Shown: positions 28,501 through 36,285 of the stretch, piece after piece
How positions within the stretch are numbered: position 1 is the first letter of the stretch
Layout of the letters: each line of letters opens with the position of its first letter
Assembly (NCBI GenBank): GCA_030849075.1
Contig: JASAOO010003532.1
Span: 34,331 to 98,330, forward strand
Direction: 5' to 3'
DNA: 64,000 bases
Source of the DNA: Zelonia costaricensis
Lineage: Eukaryota; Euglenozoa; Kinetoplastea; Trypanosomatida; Trypanosomatidae
Program-made: the position numbers and the translations under genes
Notes under the pieces: generated by a model
Database searches by the model: none
What the model saw: the letters and a program-made list of their open reading frames with translations, nothing else
Told to the model about the DNA's origin: nothing

Positions 28501-30439
28501 CATCCTCGTCTCCGTCGCCCTCTTCGCCGTTCTCGCGCCGCTCCTGCCGTAGACGCCGCTGCTCCTGCCGCTCCTCCCGGCGTTGCCGCGCCGCCTCCAC
28601 CTTCGCCACCCGCTCCGCCTCGCGTGCATCAGCCGCCTGCCGGACCAGCCGCGCGTGCACGCGGTCACGGCGGCGCTGCAGGCGGCGCATCAGCAGCCCC
28701 CGCAGCGCCCCGCGCACATCCGCGACGTGCGCCGTGTAGGCAGCCACGATGCTCTTGCGCGTGAGGCACGGCGCGCTGCAGCGCTGCGCCACGGCCGCGG
28801 CCACGGCGTCGGCGCCGCTCAGCGGCGGCCCCGTCACGAGCGCGCGTACGGGCTTGAAGGACTCCCCGTGAGCGGCGCGGAACTGCGCGCACACGGTGTC
28901 GAGGTTGGCGAGAAACCCGTTCAGTGCCACCCACTCGTCCTCCGGGTGCACGGTCAGGGCCGTGGACGGCTCCGCCTGGATGTCCGACAGCACGAGCGCC
29001 GTCAGCAGGGCGCCGCCGTCGCCCCAGCACGGCGTGTTGCCGAACGCAGCGAAGAGCTCCTCCGGCGTGCTTGGCGGCGGCAGCTCGAGCTTGTCGAGGT
29101 GCACGAGGTCGGCGAACGGCAATGCGCTCGACGTGGTAGCACCGGCAGTGGGTGCGACGGCGGGCTGCACGGTGCCGCCGAGGCAGGCCTGCACGGCTTG
29201 CAGGAGCTGGCGCTGCGTCACGCGGCCCTGGTCGACGGCAAAGAGGTAGCGCTCCGGCAGCACGTCGTAGGCGCTGCCCACCTTGTACAATACCGCCGCC
29301 AGGTCCTGCACGTGGATAAGCGGGATCTGGTTGACGCCGGCGCCGTACTGCGGTAGAACCTGGTGATGCCACGCGCTGCGCAGCAGCCCCTGCAGCACGT
29401 TCGCCCCCTCCCCCGCGCCGTAGGGCAGACCAGCGAAGACGACGTACGTGTGCAGTGTCTCCGTGTTCGAACGCTTCACGAGGTGCTCCAGCGCGTGCCA
29501 ATGCTGGAAGCGCGGGTGCGGCACCCGCTGGCTGTATGCGTCGTCGGTGAAGACGCGGTCCGGCACCTGCTCCCGGATCTCCGCCTCGTCCTCACCGCTC
29601 GGGGGCTCACGCAGGGACAGGGGAAGCCGCTTCTCCATCGCGGCACGATGCGCGGCACGGCGCGCGGCCCGCTCGGCTGCCGCAGCCCCGCCGCGACCGC
29701 CGTCGTCCTCGTCGTCGAGGTCGCCCTCTTCGTTCTCGTCGGCCTCCATGAGCTCATCCAAGTAGGCCGCGCGCTCCTCCGCGCGTTCGCGGCGACGCGT
29801 CATTCGGGCACGCGTGCGCTCGGCCGTCAGCGTGTGGGCCCACGTCACGGCCGAGGACACGAGCACAAAGGTCTTCTCGACGTCGTAGTGCGTGCCGGCG
29901 AGGATGCGGATGGCGCACATGGCCTCGTACGTGTCCTCCAGCAGCACCGCGATCACGACGTCGTTGGCGAGCAGCCGTGTGCGGAACTCCTCGGTGTTGT
30001 CGTTGTGCTTGGGGACGATGGCTTTGACGCAGTACTGGATGTCGGCCGGCAGCACCTGCCGCTCCTTCTCCGACAGCCGTGGCGGCGGCGGCGGCGCGTC
30101 GGGGTCTGCGAAGGCCTCGGCGGTACTCGCGGTGACAGAGGAACTGCGCTTCCGGCTGCGTCGGCGCGCGCCAGGTGTGGGCGTGGCGTCCCCCAACCCG
30201 TTCCCGCTCTTCGCCGGCGAGGACTCCCACAAGAGGGAGAGGGACTCCCACAGGCCCTTGGTCTCCCCGCGCACCCAGTTCTGCACGGCCCCCTTGGCCA
30301 CCGCCCCGGCCGTGGTCGCGGCGCGCTCGTCCGACTGTGTCAGCGTTATCTCCACATCGTACTCGTAGGACTGGTAGAAGGCGCGGACGACGTGGCGGCC
30401 CACGTATGAGTCGCCGTTCAGCACAAGCACCTTCTTCAT
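25514..30439 (-). CDS. AK7: Adenylate kinase 7-like flagellar protein with degenerate P-loop
   Basis: 1641 residues from MKKVLVLNGDSYVGRHVV; the upstream in-frame extension is (CA)n-derived His-Thr repeat and was excluded. The N-terminus is an NAD-epimerase-like Rossmann domain (GDSYVGRHV) as in AK7. Near residue 536 is the adenylate-kinase-type strand and P-loop ALVTGPPLSGADAV, in which the usual Gly-Lys is replaced by Ala-Asp. After long coiled-coil and acidic low-complexity insertions (roughly 600-1000) comes the matching CQGYVLSDFPQTLAQA segment (usually GFP). The C-terminus is a Dpy-30 motif (YLMKYVLPNLTPTMTDVV then RPNDPVLALADVL, about 1595-1635), also typical of AK7. Human AK7 (723 residues) acts in motile cilia; trypanosomatid relatives are expected in the flagellum. 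The domain order supports the identity; activity looks doubtful. Confidence 0.88.
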   Translation of the reverse strand: MKKVLVLNGDSYVGRHVVRAFYQSYEYDVEITLTQSDERAATTAGAVAKGAVQNWVRGETKGLWESLSLLWESSPAKSGNGLGDATPTPGARRRSRKRSSSVTASTAEAFADPDAPPPPPRLSEKERQVLPADIQYCVKAIVPKHNDNTEEFRTRLLANDVVIAVLLEDTYEAMCAIRILAGTHYDVEKTFVLVSSAVTWAHTLTAERTRARMTRRRERAEERAAYLDELMEADENEEGDLDDEDDGGRGGAAAAERAARRAAHRAAMEKRLPLSLREPPSGEDEAEIREQVPDRVFTDDAYSQRVPHPRFQHWHALEHLVKRSNTETLHTYVVFAGLPYGAGEGANVLQGLLRSAWHHQVLPQYGAGVNQIPLIHVQDLAAVLYKVGSAYDVLPERYLFAVDQGRVTQRQLLQAVQACLGGTVQPAVAPTAGATTSSALPFADLVHLDKLELPPPSTPEELFAAFGNTPCWGDGGALLTALVLSDIQAEPSTALTVHPEDEWVALNGFLANLDTVCAQFRAAHGESFKPVRALVTGPPLSGADAVAAAVAQRCSAPCLTRKSIVAAYTAHVADVRGALRGLLMRRLQRRRDRVHARLVRQAADAREAERVAKVEAARQRREERQEQRRLRQERRENGEEGDGDEDDADFADHDDLDDTAAEPHSGGRSKAASPDSDGRSGDDSGENAAGSELVSNASSMSIFLPPLARRPDEGEGGEDGEDDAEDDDVSQGDAQAEQNAAAVAASAQRRPVEEVVDETYIRGAAAAAAAAGGDDGGDEGDDGGFGIDEEREEAEDADGEDGNWLAQLDVRDEEAQAELQEDRELLPPPPEGLPTTFAAEGGPVQPRFAARRRGRAFARDVDQQELRCIAALRQEYLLGLKVLALRVSAADGKLPRPPPPPADEVDGDEDYDRDAGGARRRGGSGSNDDEEDDEEDEEGEGGDGGSDGADHRGDAAGGGAKDEDEEEDEEGEEDAWAEPPLSAAAAAAAVNPDLVLDRAEDGADYLDSALAVMCRWRLRQPDCRCQGYVLSDFPQTLAQAVLCFRANEAELEGGELRRQRALAPLLARPDDHTALEEAEDAAGGGGDDDGAADLPPPLDADFPLPDVLHLEEEEVVALERAHRRGRDPTYRWAIAGTGEEDGEGGKAASAGGSSPNAETGDASPDAENILAPVDEGLYVDHVVAVQGEPAALRAVAEALLTRLDVEAEREPDADADGDASSATAALRELLHTTPYAVLLDWYQEHHAVAGRPTQSLLAWLGAVTTTAALGVRRAPVLVPPPQPHLGEDGDDVAGMDSGAAGGAGDAAAAAGADDADGSGGGAAVTTLEAPTTTRTAEVHLMLAPGLTTQEVERGWCSAAARNAAVFAEASAASAASPAATALAGHRVHAAEVADEAGTAMASTKLPVALLRLAPRCWTGAAAPHSGDVYLGAPHCAGNGGDTAAADTPTASLATSLQPLAEDVCRRVAPARCVASSSSPAASPAPAMTPLSVLPAAGGRSTACKTPDSGLFAASPLFLDAPVSSSTSAAADVSSSAPKPTWADKSVATASAAGGPESLSAGAPDLEMSTILHELATLRRLQLVESGSDTASMLSLPSETYLMKYVLPNLTPTMTDVVRMRPNDPVLALADVLYERQRRVTL

Positions 30440-30522
30440 TTCCTTCCGCAATGCGTGTTGTTGTCGCCAGTCGTAAAGAAGGGGAGCGTGCAGTGGCGCC
30501 AGCCAAGTCGACTGGCCTCCGA

Positions 30523-30528
30523 CGTGTG

Positions 30529-30568
<40 letters not shown>
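30523..30568. repeat. (GT)n microsatellite
   Basis: About 22 GT units 85-130 nt upstream of the AK7-like ATG; reads (CA)n in transcript sense. Confidence 0.95.
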
Positions 30569-30734
30569 TGCACGTGTGGCTCTCCTGCCGCCGAGTGTGC
30601 GTGTGGAGGTGAACGAGAAAGAGGACGGAGGATGCAGCCTCACCTGGAGTGGAAGGATTCCGAGTGGTGTGAAGAGGAGCCGAGCTGTTGCGCTATCGGT
30701 GTTCACGGCAACCCTGCAGCTCAAGGGGATCGAC

Positions 30735-30793
30735 GTGTGTACGTGTGTGTATGTGCGTATGTGTGTATGTGTGTGTATGTGTGTGTTTGTGTC
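30735..30793. repeat. Imperfect GT/GTAT repeat
   Basis: GT units regularly broken by GTAT, giving a 6-10 base higher-order period. It lies 300 nt upstream of the AK7-like ATG. Confidence 0.8.
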
Positions 30794-32111
30794 GGTGGGT
30801 AGGTGAGGCCACGTAGCCGTGCGAATGAAAGCGCGGTACGACAAACAAAGGGGAGAAAAGGAGACGGGGAAGAGTCGGGATGCCGGTCATGAAAACGCTA
30901 TGCTGCACACGTGCACGTGGTGCGCAAGGCAGGTGCCGCTGAAGCAGCCCCTTCGACGTCGTAGTCATGCTGCGGTCTCCTCGAGTGTGTGGAAGAGGAG
31001 ACGGAGCGAAAGGCGTGGGCCCGCAGACAGGGGCGAAGGACGGGGAAGCACTCACCTCCCCCCCCCCTGTACGGGGGAGGGGAGGTGAGAGGGGGCTGCG
31101 CCTCGACACGCGCGCCCACACTCGCAGAGGGAGCCGCCGCCTCAACTCCTGCGTGACCCATCGACCGCTCACTCCCTGGCCCTCCCTCCCCCCCCCCGCC
31201 GCCTCCACCCGCCATCCGCCGTTCCCCCCCCTCCCAAACTCCTGAACGACAGTCATCCTTTCGAGATGACGTTCCAGTTGCGGCAAGGACAACCGCGCTC
31301 GCTTTGCTTTTTCTCCTTTCTGCCGCGTTGACCTGCTGTCCTCCGTCACTTCACATGTGCCGCCGACGGCAGCCATCTACGAGCCCTTCACTCCTCCCCT
31401 CACCTGCTCCCCACCCAGCACACCCAGCACGCCCAGCAGCAGCAGCAGCATCGCGCGTGTGTGTGTGTGTGTGTGTGTGCACTCACGACAGACGCAAGAG
31501 ACATCCGCTGCTCTTGCTGCATTCTCGCGCGGCCGCGTGCGCGCGTGGGCGCTTCCATGTCCTTCATTGTGTGGACAGGGATTGTCGACTGCTGAGTTGT
31601 GGGAAGGGACGGAGGGGAGGGGAGGGGTGACTGAGTAGAGTCGCAATAAAGGGAAGCACGTGAACGCACGCCGGTGTGTGTGTGTGTGCGTACGTGCACG
31701 TGTCTGCAGGCAGTAGGGGAGCGTGCGTGCGTGCGCGCACGACTAGGTACATGGTTCTAGGCGCATGGGCGCGCTCAAGCATAGAAGCTGTCTCTCACGC
31801 AGGTGAGGGAGGGAGAGAGAAAGGGTGTGGGAAGAGGGTGCCGGCGGACGACCTTCAGCAGGGGGGGGGGGAAGGCGGCGCGAAAGGACCACAGGCACAC
31901 AACGCACACACTCACTCACCCACGCACTCACACTCAGGCGCGCTACCAGCAGCGCCGTCAGGGCGCACGGTCGCCTCTGACCCCCCTCCCCCCCCCCATT
32001 CGCATCTACGCAAGAGTAGACAAGAGGAGGGGGGGAGGGGGCTGCTGGCAGCCGCCGACGCTGTGGTCGCCCCCCTGCAGCCTCCCCTCTCTCGCCGAAA
32101 GTTACACGCTC

Positions 32112-33515
32112 CTACTTCTTCGTAAATGACTTGACTTTAGGCAACTTCGACGCCGGTGCGCCGCTGCCGCTGGCACGTGCCTCCTTGGCCGGCGACGCCG
32201 TGGCGCTCACGTTGTTGCTGTTCGCTGCCGACGAGGCGCCCGTGCGAGAGCCGGCTATGGAGCGGTTGCGGCTCGGGGCGGCGCTCTCGTTGCGGCTCGG
32301 GGCGGCGCTCTCGTTGCGGCTCGGGGCGGCGCTCCCTTTGCGGCTCGCGTTGTTGCTGCGCGGCGACGTCACGGCAGGGCCCGCGTGCGCCCCCGGCGAC
32401 GCGGTGTTCCCGTTAGCGGCGACGGAGCGCTTGCGCTGCGCCTTGGACTCCGTTGCCTGGAAGGACGGCGGCGGCTGCGCCGCACGTGCGACGGCCGCGG
32501 CGCTGGGCGGCGGCGGTGTGGCCTTCGCAGTGCCCGCCGCTGCAGGTGGTGCGCCGGCTGCCGCCTTGGGCGCCGCCGCGAGGGACTTCGAGGCGGGTGT
32601 TGCGGCCGGCGGGGCGGCGGCACCCTTCTCGTGGCGCTTCCGCGTCACCTCGCCGCCGGTCATGCGTCCGATGTCGCTCGCCTCGACCGGCACGTAGGCC
32701 TCCCCGGCGTCCTGCTGCAGCTCCGCCGCGTCCAGCAGGTCGGAGGTGAGCTGCACCAGCAGCATCTCGGGGTTCCACGCGACGTCCTCGTCCAGCTCGC
32801 GGGCAAGACAGTTGGTGAGACACGACATGTCGTACTCGTTGCGCATCATCCGCAGCAGCTTGTCCCAGCTATTTGTCACGTCGAGCTCGCTGAGCCGCGG
32901 CAGGGTCGCCTGGTAGCCGGTGGGCGGGTCCGAGATGTGCTGCGCCAGCTGGTCCTTCTGCCGCTGTGCCCTCTCCACCAGCTCGCGGCGCACCTGGTCG
33001 AGGTCGGCAATGCCATCGTTCACTACCTGGACGTCCGCGTTCAGCTCCGTGTCGGCTGGCCGGTACACGTTCGTGGACTTCTCCGGGTTGAACCAGTCGG
33101 CGCTGTCGCGGCGCCGCGCACGTCGGCCGTGTGCCGCGCCACCCTCGTTCACGCTGTCGTCCTTCTCGCGCCTCGACGGCGTGTTCAGCTGCACCGTCGC
33201 CGGTCCGCCGTACATGCTGTTCGCGGCCGACTTCGCAGGCGAGTCGGACGCCGCAAGCACGCGCGCGCCTGGGTTTGCCGTCGTCGAGCCGTCGCGGTCA
33301 CCAGCGATGGAGGGCGCGTTGCTGACGCTCATCTTTCCGCGCCGGCTCTGAGTGCGGCTGATCGGCCTCCGGGGCGTGCTGGACGCGCTCGCGTCGTGCG
33401 CACCGTCGTGCGTGGGCATGGACGTGAGGGACCCAATGGCGTGATTGACCGAGGTGAGAGCGACTGTGCCTTGCGGCTGTGCCGCAGCCGGCACGTTGCC
33501 GCCCTTGGATGCCAT
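32112..33515 (-). CDS. IFT43: IFT43-like intraflagellar transport protein (IFT-A), divergent
   Basis: 467 residues starting MASKGGNVPA. The first ~150 residues are a Ser/Arg-rich disordered region. The core at ~200-262 reads LPRLSELDV, then DMSCLTNCLARELDEDVAW and LLVQLTSDLLDAAE. This follows the pattern of the conserved C-terminal part of IFT43 (a P-x-L-x-E/D-L-D strand, then Asp-x-x-x-Leu-Thr-x-x-Leu, an acidic E-x-D/E-x-V-x-W and a helix ending the domain). IFT43 is an IFT-A subunit binding IFT121 in retrograde flagellar transport. Unlike animal IFT43, the core is followed by a ~200-residue basic, Ala/Pro/Ser-rich tail containing three SAAPSRN(E/R) repeats and ending in LPKVKSFTKK. The identification rests on motif recall, not alignment scores. 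The start was preferred over the upstream Met, which precedes His-Thr repeat. Confidence 0.65.
   Translation of the reverse strand: MASKGGNVPAAAQPQGTVALTSVNHAIGSLTSMPTHDGAHDASASSTPRRPISRTQSRRGKMSVSNAPSIAGDRDGSTTANPGARVLAASDSPAKSAANSMYGGPATVQLNTPSRREKDDSVNEGGAAHGRRARRRDSADWFNPEKSTNVYRPADTELNADVQVVNDGIADLDQVRRELVERAQRQKDQLAQHISDPPTGYQATLPRLSELDVTNSWDKLLRMMRNEYDMSCLTNCLARELDEDVAWNPEMLLVQLTSDLLDAAELQQDAGEAYVPVEASDIGRMTGGEVTRKRHEKGAAAPPAATPASKSLAAAPKAAAGAPPAAAGTAKATPPPPSAAAVARAAQPPPSFQATESKAQRKRSVAANGNTASPGAHAGPAVTSPRSNNASRKGSAAPSRNESAAPSRNESAAPSRNRSIAGSRTGASSAANSNNVSATASPAKEARASGSGAPASKLPKVKSFTKK
32268..32342 (-). repeat. Coding 24-bp tandem repeat, three units
   Basis: Three near-perfect 24-bp units encode SAAPSRNE, SAAPSRNE and SAAPSRNR in the tail of the IFT43-like protein; the nucleotide units are identical apart from the edges. 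Confidence 0.9.
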
Positions 33516-34660
33516 TGCTCCACCGCTGTGCTTGTGCCTGCGGGTGTGTGTGTGGGGGGGGGGGGGGGGTTCCACTCCAAAGAGGGGGGGAGCTCCGAGC
33601 TGCGGATAGGGAGGGAGGGAGAAGAGAGGAGGCGAGACGCGACGCAGACTGCGTTGTGGGTGGTGATGATAACGAAGTCAACGAGCTGACGTGTGTGTGT
33701 GTGTGTGTGTGGCATGAGGGTAGACGTTGGACAGCAAGAAAGCGAGAGAGAGAGAAAAGAGGAACGTGAGGTGCAAAGTGAAGTCGGTGAAGCACCCCCG
33801 GATCAACACACACACACACAAACACGGACGCAGACGCGCGCATGTTGTTTGGATGCACATGCCGGGTCCCCGTGACGGTGCTCCCCCCCCCCTCCCCTCC
33901 CCTGACGCCCGTCTTCACCGCCACGTACCACGGCAACAAGGCAGGGCAGGCTGAGGAAGGGACATCGCCGGCGCAGGAGCAGCCGCCGCGGCAGAGAGAG
34001 GACGCAAAACGCATTGGTCACGAAGGGCCCTACATCGCCACACCCCCCCCCCGTAACTTCGTCCTTCCCCTCCCCTCGCTCCGGTCATCGTCGACCTGCG
34101 TCCCCGTGAAGCCCTCCTCGGCCTCTACGAGAAAGAAGGCTCGCAAGAGGAACGGCTGCACGTGCGGCATCGACGCGCCTCTTCATGTGTTCTCCTCCCT
34201 GAACGAATGGGCCGCTCGTCCTTGCTTGTTCGTTCAGATCTCCTTTCGTTGTTTGCCATTTACAGTACCACACACACATACACATATCACGCACATGAGC
34301 GTGCGTATATTCGCCAAACACGCACCGCCACGCACCGGGCGCCATCGCGCGCGACTGCGTGCCGCGCTGCCGCGCCGCCGCACCGCGCTTCGAGAAAGCG
34401 CTCACTTGCTGCCGCACACTGTGCGGGGGGGGAGGAAAGAAAGGGGAGAAGGCGTCCGCCAGCGCAGGCGCTTGTCTGGCAGAGTCCAAGATGATGTGCT
34501 GCGCGAGGTCGATGCAGTCAGGCCGAGCACTTCAGCCGTCTGACGCGACTCTCACGCCTCGTATCGGTGTGCTCTCCTTTCACACCCACACGTCACGCGT
34601 TTCGCACCCCCGTCGTCCCCCTTCTCTCACCCAGGCCCGCCGCCGCCCCGCCCCCCGCCA
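33516..34660. other. Intergenic region
   Basis: Contains a poly-G run (33553-33569), (GT)n at 33689-33711, (CA)n at 33806-33821 and poly-C runs near 33886 and 34043. No gene seen. Confidence 0.7.
33538..33568 (-). promoter_or_regulatory. Predicted trans-splice acceptor for the IFT43-like gene
   Basis: On the minus strand a poly-C run and (CA)n are followed by CCCGCAG with AG at 33539-33538, leaving a 22-nt 5' UTR. Confidence 0.4.
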
Positions 34661-35026
34661 CTACTCCTCGCGCTTCCGCTTCACCGCGGTGGCCTTGGCC
34701 GACTTCGGCGCTCGGCTGTAGTTCGCCGTGCTGCTGCTGCTGCCCGCCACACCCGCGGCGGCACCGGACGCGGCGGCGGCGTCCTTCATGACGGTGACGG
34801 ACACCACGTGCTCGCCGCGGAGCAGCAAGAGACCGAGCTGCCGCGTCGGCGACGCCACGCCCTCCTCCGTCATCCTCTTCGACGCCGCACGCTCCTCCAC
34901 CGCGTCGCCCAGCACGACGTTCATGTGCTTGTCGAAGACGAGGAGCTTGCCCGTGATGGTGCGCCCATCATCTAGCACGACGCACAACACCTTGTTGATG
35001 TTGTGCAGCATCGTGTACTTGCCCAT
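34661..35026 (-). CDS. SNRPB: Small nuclear ribonucleoprotein core protein SmB
   Basis: 121 residues. The Sm1 motif is [20 protein letters not shown] followed by [19 protein letters not shown], and Sm2 is [22 protein letters not shown] and LLRGEHVVS are characteristic of SmB rather than the other Sm proteins. SmB assembles with six other Sm proteins into the heptameric ring on U2, U4, U5 and the spliced-leader RNA in trypanosomatids and so acts in nuclear splicing. Between Sm1 and Sm2 is a short variable loop ([16 protein letters not shown]). The tail of ~45 residues is Ala/Ser-rich and ends in basic VKRKREE, much shorter than the Pro-rich tail of animal SmB, as in other trypanosomatids. Confidence 0.95.
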   Translation of the reverse strand: MGKYTMLHNINKVLCVVLDDGRTITGKLLVFDKHMNVVLGDAVEERAASKRMTEEGVASPTRQLGLLLLRGEHVVSVTVMKDAAAASGAAAGVAGSSSSTANYSRAPKSAKATAVKRKREE

Positions 35027-36285
35027 GGTGCTAGAGGGGGGGGGGATTCAAAGAGTCGGGAGGAATTTCGGAATGGGTGACAGAGGTGCAGACGGGTGGC
35101 TGCGCCAGTCGGTCTATGAGAAAGACAATGCTCGTGTTCTCCACCTTCGCATATGTGTGTATGTGTGTGTGTGTGTGCGCGTGTAGACGTGGACGTGCGT
35201 GAGGGCCGTCGTGTGTCGTGGACCCAGTGCGAGAAGGAGGGATAAGAGCAGGAGCGCAATGGATCGCTTTCGGTGCACAGCAAATACGCATTGGGGACGC
35301 ACACGCGCTAGGGTGCACCTGGCAGGCGAACAGCGGCGTGAGGACGCGCGTGCGTTCGTCGGGCTGGCACAACAGAGGAGAGTTGACGCGTTCGCAGGCC
35401 GCACGTGCGTGTGGCCGGGAGAGCTCAGCCGCTCCTTCCCGTGCTCGACTTCCACGTTCTCCTCTTCACGAGGGAGAAGGCCCACCCGCGTTGGCAGCGT
35501 GCAGCGCTCGCAGTCTGATGAAGTTCGCCGAAGCCATGACAGCCGTCGACCTTCTCGTCCTTCTTCTTCTACCGCCGCCGCGCGCTTGCTCACCACACCC
35601 TCGCCTGCGTGCACGGGCCGACGAGGCGGAAGTGCAACACGCGCCGCGCGTGAGGCTGATCGGTGCAGCCCGGCGCCCACGTCACGCAGGACCGGGAGGC
35701 ACCGTCTGAGGATCGAGGATTCTTCTTCAAAAGAAGGGCCGCCTTTGCTTGTTGCTGTTGTTGTCGTCATCTCTTAGCGAAGACTGTGCCGTCGTGGACG
35801 GAACTAAAGAAGAGGGCAGGATGGCGCTTGTTAAAAATCGCATTAGAAAACGTTTACACGTGATCATCATTACCGCATTCAAGGACAAACACACACCCAC
35901 ACACCCACACACACACACACACACACAAATGCACGCGCAGGAACGCACTCCACAACACACCTCGAACACATCGATCGGCATCCGAATTCGCAAACACCTC
36001 GCAAGCTAAAAAACCCACCAGGCTCACCGCGTGAACAAGACATAACACTGGGGGGAGAACACAACAACAAAAACGGTGCTACGCGCAGGGAGTTCGTTAA
36101 CGTGAAGAGAGTTGCAGCGGTGACGTCAAGCCGACATGCGCTGCACATGAACGCCGTGTTCAAGAAGCAGGAGTTCGCGACCCAGGGCACTGGGCGATGC
36201 GCGCCGACCCGCGGCCTCGATGGCGCCGTGACACGCGCCGCTGTCCGTAGCGAGCGCGCAGCCCTGGTCGGACGCGTGGAGCGGC
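35027..36285. other. Intergenic region
   Basis: Contains (GT)n at about 35153-35178 upstream of SmB and a (CA)n run at about 35887-35927 on the side of the Spb1 3' end. A 218-codon minus-strand frame (35114-35770) ends in a His-Thr repeat and has no recognisable domain; I consider it non-coding. Confidence 0.65.
35031..35049 (-). promoter_or_regulatory. Predicted trans-splice acceptor for SmB
   Basis: Minus-strand poly-C run followed by CTCTAG with the AG at 35032-35031 leaves only CACC before the ATG, an unusually short 4-nt 5' UTR. No other AG lies between the tract and the ATG. Confidence 0.4.

Larger units (their letters stand above)
30440..32111. other. Intergenic region, 1.7 kb
   Basis: Holds the two GT repeats above, further GT stretches near 31457-31479 and 31675-31688, and poly-G/poly-C runs (31060, 31190-31198, 31861-31870, 31990). 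A 227-codon minus-strand frame at 30693-31376 is Arg/Pro/Gly-rich, includes the repeat, and looks non-coding. Confidence 0.65.

Noticed and set aside
30693..31376. 227-codon minus-strand frame
   Set aside because: Composition is Arg/Pro/Gly low-complexity and the end is the GT repeat.
35114..35770. 218-codon minus-strand frame between SmB and Spb1
   Set aside because: Cys/Arg-rich composition, ends in a His-Thr repeat and would leave no room for SmB splice signals.
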